Assembly (NCBI GenBank): GCA_002426025.1
Contig: DINP01000067.1
Coordinates: 1 to 8,472 of the forward strand
DNA: 8,472 nucleotides
Direction of reading: 5' to 3'
Source: Bacteroidales bacterium UBA5537
Lineage (GTDB): Bacteria > Bacteroidota > Bacteroidia > Bacteroidales > Lentimicrobiaceae
Part shown: in pieces, positions 6,142 to 8,472 of the stretch
Layout: every line of letters begins with the position of its first letter
How positions within the stretch are numbered: position 1 is the stretch's first letter
Made by a program: the position numbers and the translations under genes
The notes under the pieces: model-generated
Told to the model about the DNA's origin: nothing
What the model saw: the letters and a program-made list of their open reading frames with translations, nothing else
Database searches by the model: none

Positions 6142-7422
6142 ATGAAAAAAAGATCAGCACATAAACGAGAGAATAGATCAGGGAGCGCGATTTGGCGGTT
6201 TTTCAAAAAGATATTCAGCGGTATCAAAACAGTTCTCAATAAAATTTTCCCTGGAATAAACTTGGTAAAAACCGTATTTTCTGGTGTGCATTCAATCTGG
6301 CTGATTGGCATTGCTTTGCTATGGCTTGGTCATGTGAATTTCCTTGATGGATTCGAGTTTATGAACGACTACATCAATATGCGTTCATTTGTTAAAGAAT
6401 ATATCCTGCAAAAGCCGCCTGAAAACGATTTCGCTGACAAAGTCCTGTTATTGAATACTTCCAGAAACAATGCGCTCGTTCCGCTCGATAACGACAATAC
6501 AATCAACACAGTTATTACCGATAGAAGGGTGCTGGCCGAAAAATTAAAAATCCTGGATGAAAATTCAGATAGTATCCGGTTTATTATCTGCGATATCTAT
6601 TTTGAAATGGCTTCTGCCGATAAAGAGGCCGATAGCCTGCTGCAGGCTGTAATTCTAAGCCTTTCAGCGAAAAACAAATTCGCAATGCCGGGCTTTTACA
6701 ATGATCAGACCAAGACATTCCACAAGCCTGTTTTTGAAGGTACAGCCGGTTTGTCGCAATATCGCTCGTCCTTTCTTAACAACCAGTTTCTTAAGTATTC
6801 ATTTATCCAATATAATCATCAAAAACAAATTCCGCTGATAGCTTTTGAAAGCATTACAGGAACGCAGATTAGTAGGAAGAAACTTGGGTTTATTACATAT
6901 TATACCAATGATAATCAGTGGGTTCTGAACACAATTATCCCTGAGTTCAGGTATGCGCAATCAAACCTGAAGGAAGGCCAAAACTACTTTCAACTGGGTT
7001 TGTTTGAAGATTATCTGATACAGGATGGCCAGCTTGTGATGATCGGTGATTTTGAAGGTACAAATGATGTTCATCACTCTATGGCTGGGTTGAATTCAGG
7101 CCCGATAGTTTTGCTGAATGTGATCACTTCACTTTTAGCCGGTGATAATAAAATCTCATGGTCATACCGGATTTTGCTTTTCATTGTTTTCTTTTATGTT
7201 TCGTTCCACAGTTTTTATTTTAGCTATCATATTGTATCCGGTAAAACGTTAAAATCGAAAATTATCTACCAGTTAATTGATAAAAGAATTTATCTGTTAC
7301 TTTTAATGCTGGTTTATATTTCAATGATCTTTTTCCATCATTATATCCATATCCTTATTTTGTTGACTTATTTCGGGCTATTGGACTTTGTTGAACATTA
7401 TATCGTCTCTGTAAGGAGATAA
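6142..7422 (+). CDS. CHASE2-domain membrane protein without an output domain
   Basis: The 426-residue protein has a strongly basic cytoplasmic N-terminus, an amphipathic stretch with three [IV]F[SP]G[IV] motifs (24-28, 35-39, 45-49), and a membrane helix at about 50-68. A CHASE2-like extracytoplasmic domain follows at about 95-335: DKVLLLNTSRNN, a conserved-type CDIYFE (150-155), ADSLLQ, then LVMIGDFEGTNDVHHSMAG (298-316) and GPIVLLNVITSLL. Further membrane helices lie at about 342-365, 382-398 and 400-417. CHASE2 is a periplasmic sensor domain usually joined to kinases, cyclases or, in cyanobacteria, reportedly to CHAT-type domains. Here the protein ends in YIVSVRR with no such output. The ATG at 6142 is 5 bases after the CHAT gene stop, implying translational coupling. 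An ATG at 6109 would overlap that gene and add 11 unlikely residues. The membrane topology puts the sensor domain in the same compartment as the exported CHAT protease. Confidence 0.85.
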   Translation: MKKRSAHKRENRSGSAIWRFFKKIFSGIKTVLNKIFPGINLVKTVFSGVHSIWLIGIALLWLGHVNFLDGFEFMNDYINMRSFVKEYILQKPPENDFADKVLLLNTSRNNALVPLDNDNTINTVITDRRVLAEKLKILDENSDSIRFIICDIYFEMASADKEADSLLQAVILSLSAKNKFAMPGFYNDQTKTFHKPVFEGTAGLSQYRSSFLNNQFLKYSFIQYNHQKQIPLIAFESITGTQISRKKLGFITYYTNDNQWVLNTIIPEFRYAQSNLKEGQNYFQLGLFEDYLIQDGQLVMIGDFEGTNDVHHSMAGLNSGPIVLLNVITSLLAGDNKISWSYRILLFIVFFYVSFHSFYFSYHIVSGKTLKSKIIYQLIDKRIYLLLLMLVYISMIFFHHYIHILILLTYFGLLDFVEHYIVSVRR

Positions 7423-7559
7423 AGCCGGAATTCTAAACCACATTAAGGAGATTTATTGTTTGTAATATATGTTTCATAATTTATATTATGTCAAATAGTA
7501 TTTATCTAACTCCACTGCTATCATTAGTTTAAAATAAAATACATTTAATTGATATCCAT

Positions 7560-7589
7560 AAAAAAAGCTGCCCCTATTGGAACAGCTTT
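7560..7589 (-). terminator. Intrinsic terminator of the minus-strand TPR gene
   Basis: On the minus strand, AAAGCTG pairs with CAGCTTT (plus-strand arms 7564-7570 and 7583-7589) around a 12-base loop, followed by a T-run. It begins 22 bases after the TPR gene stop. No comparable plus-strand terminator is seen after the CHASE2 gene in 7423-7559, which is AT-rich and otherwise featureless. Confidence 0.85.
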
Positions 7590-7611
7590 CGAGAAAGTAT
7601 TTCACTATTTC

Positions 7612-8472
7612 TTAGAGGTCAGAAAGTTTTGCTTCCACTTCCTTACGTTTATCCATCATGTTGAGCCTGGTATAAATCTCTTTCAGCGAAAGCAAAGTGC
7701 TTCTATCTGAAGAATCAATTGCAGCAGCTTTTTCAAGGTATGGAATAGATTCTTTAAGTACATTATCAGCTTCCAGTTTCAAAGCATCATATTCAGCCGT
7801 CGCAGAAAGCGGAAGTTTGTTTGCTTTTTCGATTAAGGTTGCCGCCTGGTTTACATACATTGCACCGAGGTTATAGTTGGCTTCAAAATAATCGGGTTTT
7901 AGCTCAATCGCTTTTTTGTAACTCTTTTCAGCTTCTTCGAGGTTTCCCATTGAGAAGTAGTTTACCCCTACCGCGTAATGAATCGTGGGATTTAGTGGAT
8001 CGGTTTTAACTGCTTCCTGCAGGTTGGCCATCGCCTTATCATTCTGTTTTGCAGCAAGATAGATATTGGTTTCTGCAATCAATAAGTTAAAATCCTCGGG
8101 ATATTTCTTACGTCCGTCCTGAACAATCGACAAAGCTTTTGCAGTATCTTGTTCTTCAAGATAAACATTTGATAATGAGTTGTAAACCAAAGGTTGAGGA
8201 TAGTTTAACTCAATAATACGTCCGTAATGCAACTTGGCCTTTTCGTGATTTTTTGCATTTTCAGCTGATAATCCGGCATTGAATATTGCCAGCGTATCAA
8301 CATTGCCATAAGTAGCATTAACATCTATTGATTTCTCGAAAGAAGTTAATGCCTTATCAAATTCAGAGGCGCTGAAATACTTAACTCCATCATTATAGAG
8401 TTGTTCACTGATCACAAAGATGTTTTGTATTGCTTCAGTGTAAAACTCCTTTTTAGTGTCGAGTTCAAGCAG
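7612..8472 (-). CDS. Tetratricopeptide-repeat protein, C-terminal part
   Basis: The frame is open to the end of the window, so the true start lies beyond 8472; a GTG at 8415 is internal and not a credible start. The visible 286 residues are about six TPR units, including LYNDGVKYFSASEFDKALTS, FNAGLSAENAKNHEKAKLHY, YNSLSNVYLEEQDTAKALSI, YAVGVNYFSMGNLEEAEKSY and NYNLGAMYVNQAATLIEKA. The unit at the end is stretched by an insertion of about 25 residues (KLPLSATAEYDALKLEADNV) between its two helices. The protein ends VEAKLSDL. Such TPR-only proteins are common in Bacteroidota, often exported, and serve as protein-binding scaffolds; the partner here is unknown. The gene converges on the CHASE2 gene with 189 bases between stops and has its own terminator, so it is a separate transcription unit and no functional link can be claimed. 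Confidence 0.85.
   Translation of the reverse strand: MLELDTKKEFYTEAIQNIFVISEQLYNDGVKYFSASEFDKALTSFEKSIDVNATYGNVDTLAIFNAGLSAENAKNHEKAKLHYGRIIELNYPQPLVYNSLSNVYLEEQDTAKALSIVQDGRKKYPEDFNLLIAETNIYLAAKQNDKAMANLQEAVKTDPLNPTIHYAVGVNYFSMGNLEEAEKSYKKAIELKPDYFEANYNLGAMYVNQAATLIEKANKLPLSATAEYDALKLEADNVLKESIPYLEKAAAIDSSDRSTLLSLKEIYTRLNMMDKRKEVEAKLSDL

Noticed and set aside
7445..7490. AAGGAG followed by possible small ORFs after the CHASE2 gene
   Set aside because: The frames are only a few codons long, and Shine-Dalgarno sequences carry little weight in this phylum.

Overview
The window looks like chromosomal DNA from a member of the Bacteroidota. The evidence is AT-leaning base composition, promoters of the TTTG-N18/19-TAnnTTTG type used by the Bacteroidota primary sigma factor, start codons in A/T-rich leaders without clear Shine-Dalgarno sequences, a tRNA gene without an encoded CCA end, and proteins typical of that phylum (PRX_like redoxin ending in a GCxIK motif, a standalone PAS protein, large secreted TPR proteins). 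The genus cannot be fixed from the sequence alone.

Region 1 (1-1213) is housekeeping. It holds the 3' end of a thioredoxin-like redoxin gene with a strong intrinsic terminator, an arfB-type ribosome-rescue hydrolase gene, and a small PAS-domain gene on the opposite strand whose stop codon lies 3 bases from that of arfB.

Region 2 (about 1240-1840) has no protein gene. It holds back-to-back promoters, a tRNA-Arg(ACG) gene with its terminator, and then two further, progressively decayed tandem copies of the 3' half of that tRNA plus its terminator. Both extra copies carry an insertion of about 20 bases in the T-arm. The intact tRNA has an unusual A19/U56 combination in place of the nearly invariant G19-C56 tertiary pair. 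After the array comes AT-rich DNA with a good promoter for the next operon.

Region 3 (1842-7422) is the notable part: a tightly packed three-gene operon with gaps of 11 and 5 bases. It encodes (a) a small secreted beta-rich protein with a faintly FecR-like start, (b) a 1136-residue secreted TPR-CHAT cysteine protease with an apparently intact His969/Cys1050 dyad, and (c) a membrane protein with a periplasmic CHASE2 sensor domain and extra C-terminal membrane segments but no cytoplasmic output domain. All three are predicted to place their working parts outside the cytoplasm. My inference is a periplasmic signalling or proteolysis module in which CHASE2 senses or anchors, the TPRs recognise a partner, CHAT cuts or scaffolds, and the small protein is a regulator, substrate or adaptor. 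No experiment known to me defines this exact module.

Region 4 (7560-8472) is a convergent gene for a TPR protein, cut by the window end, with its own terminator.
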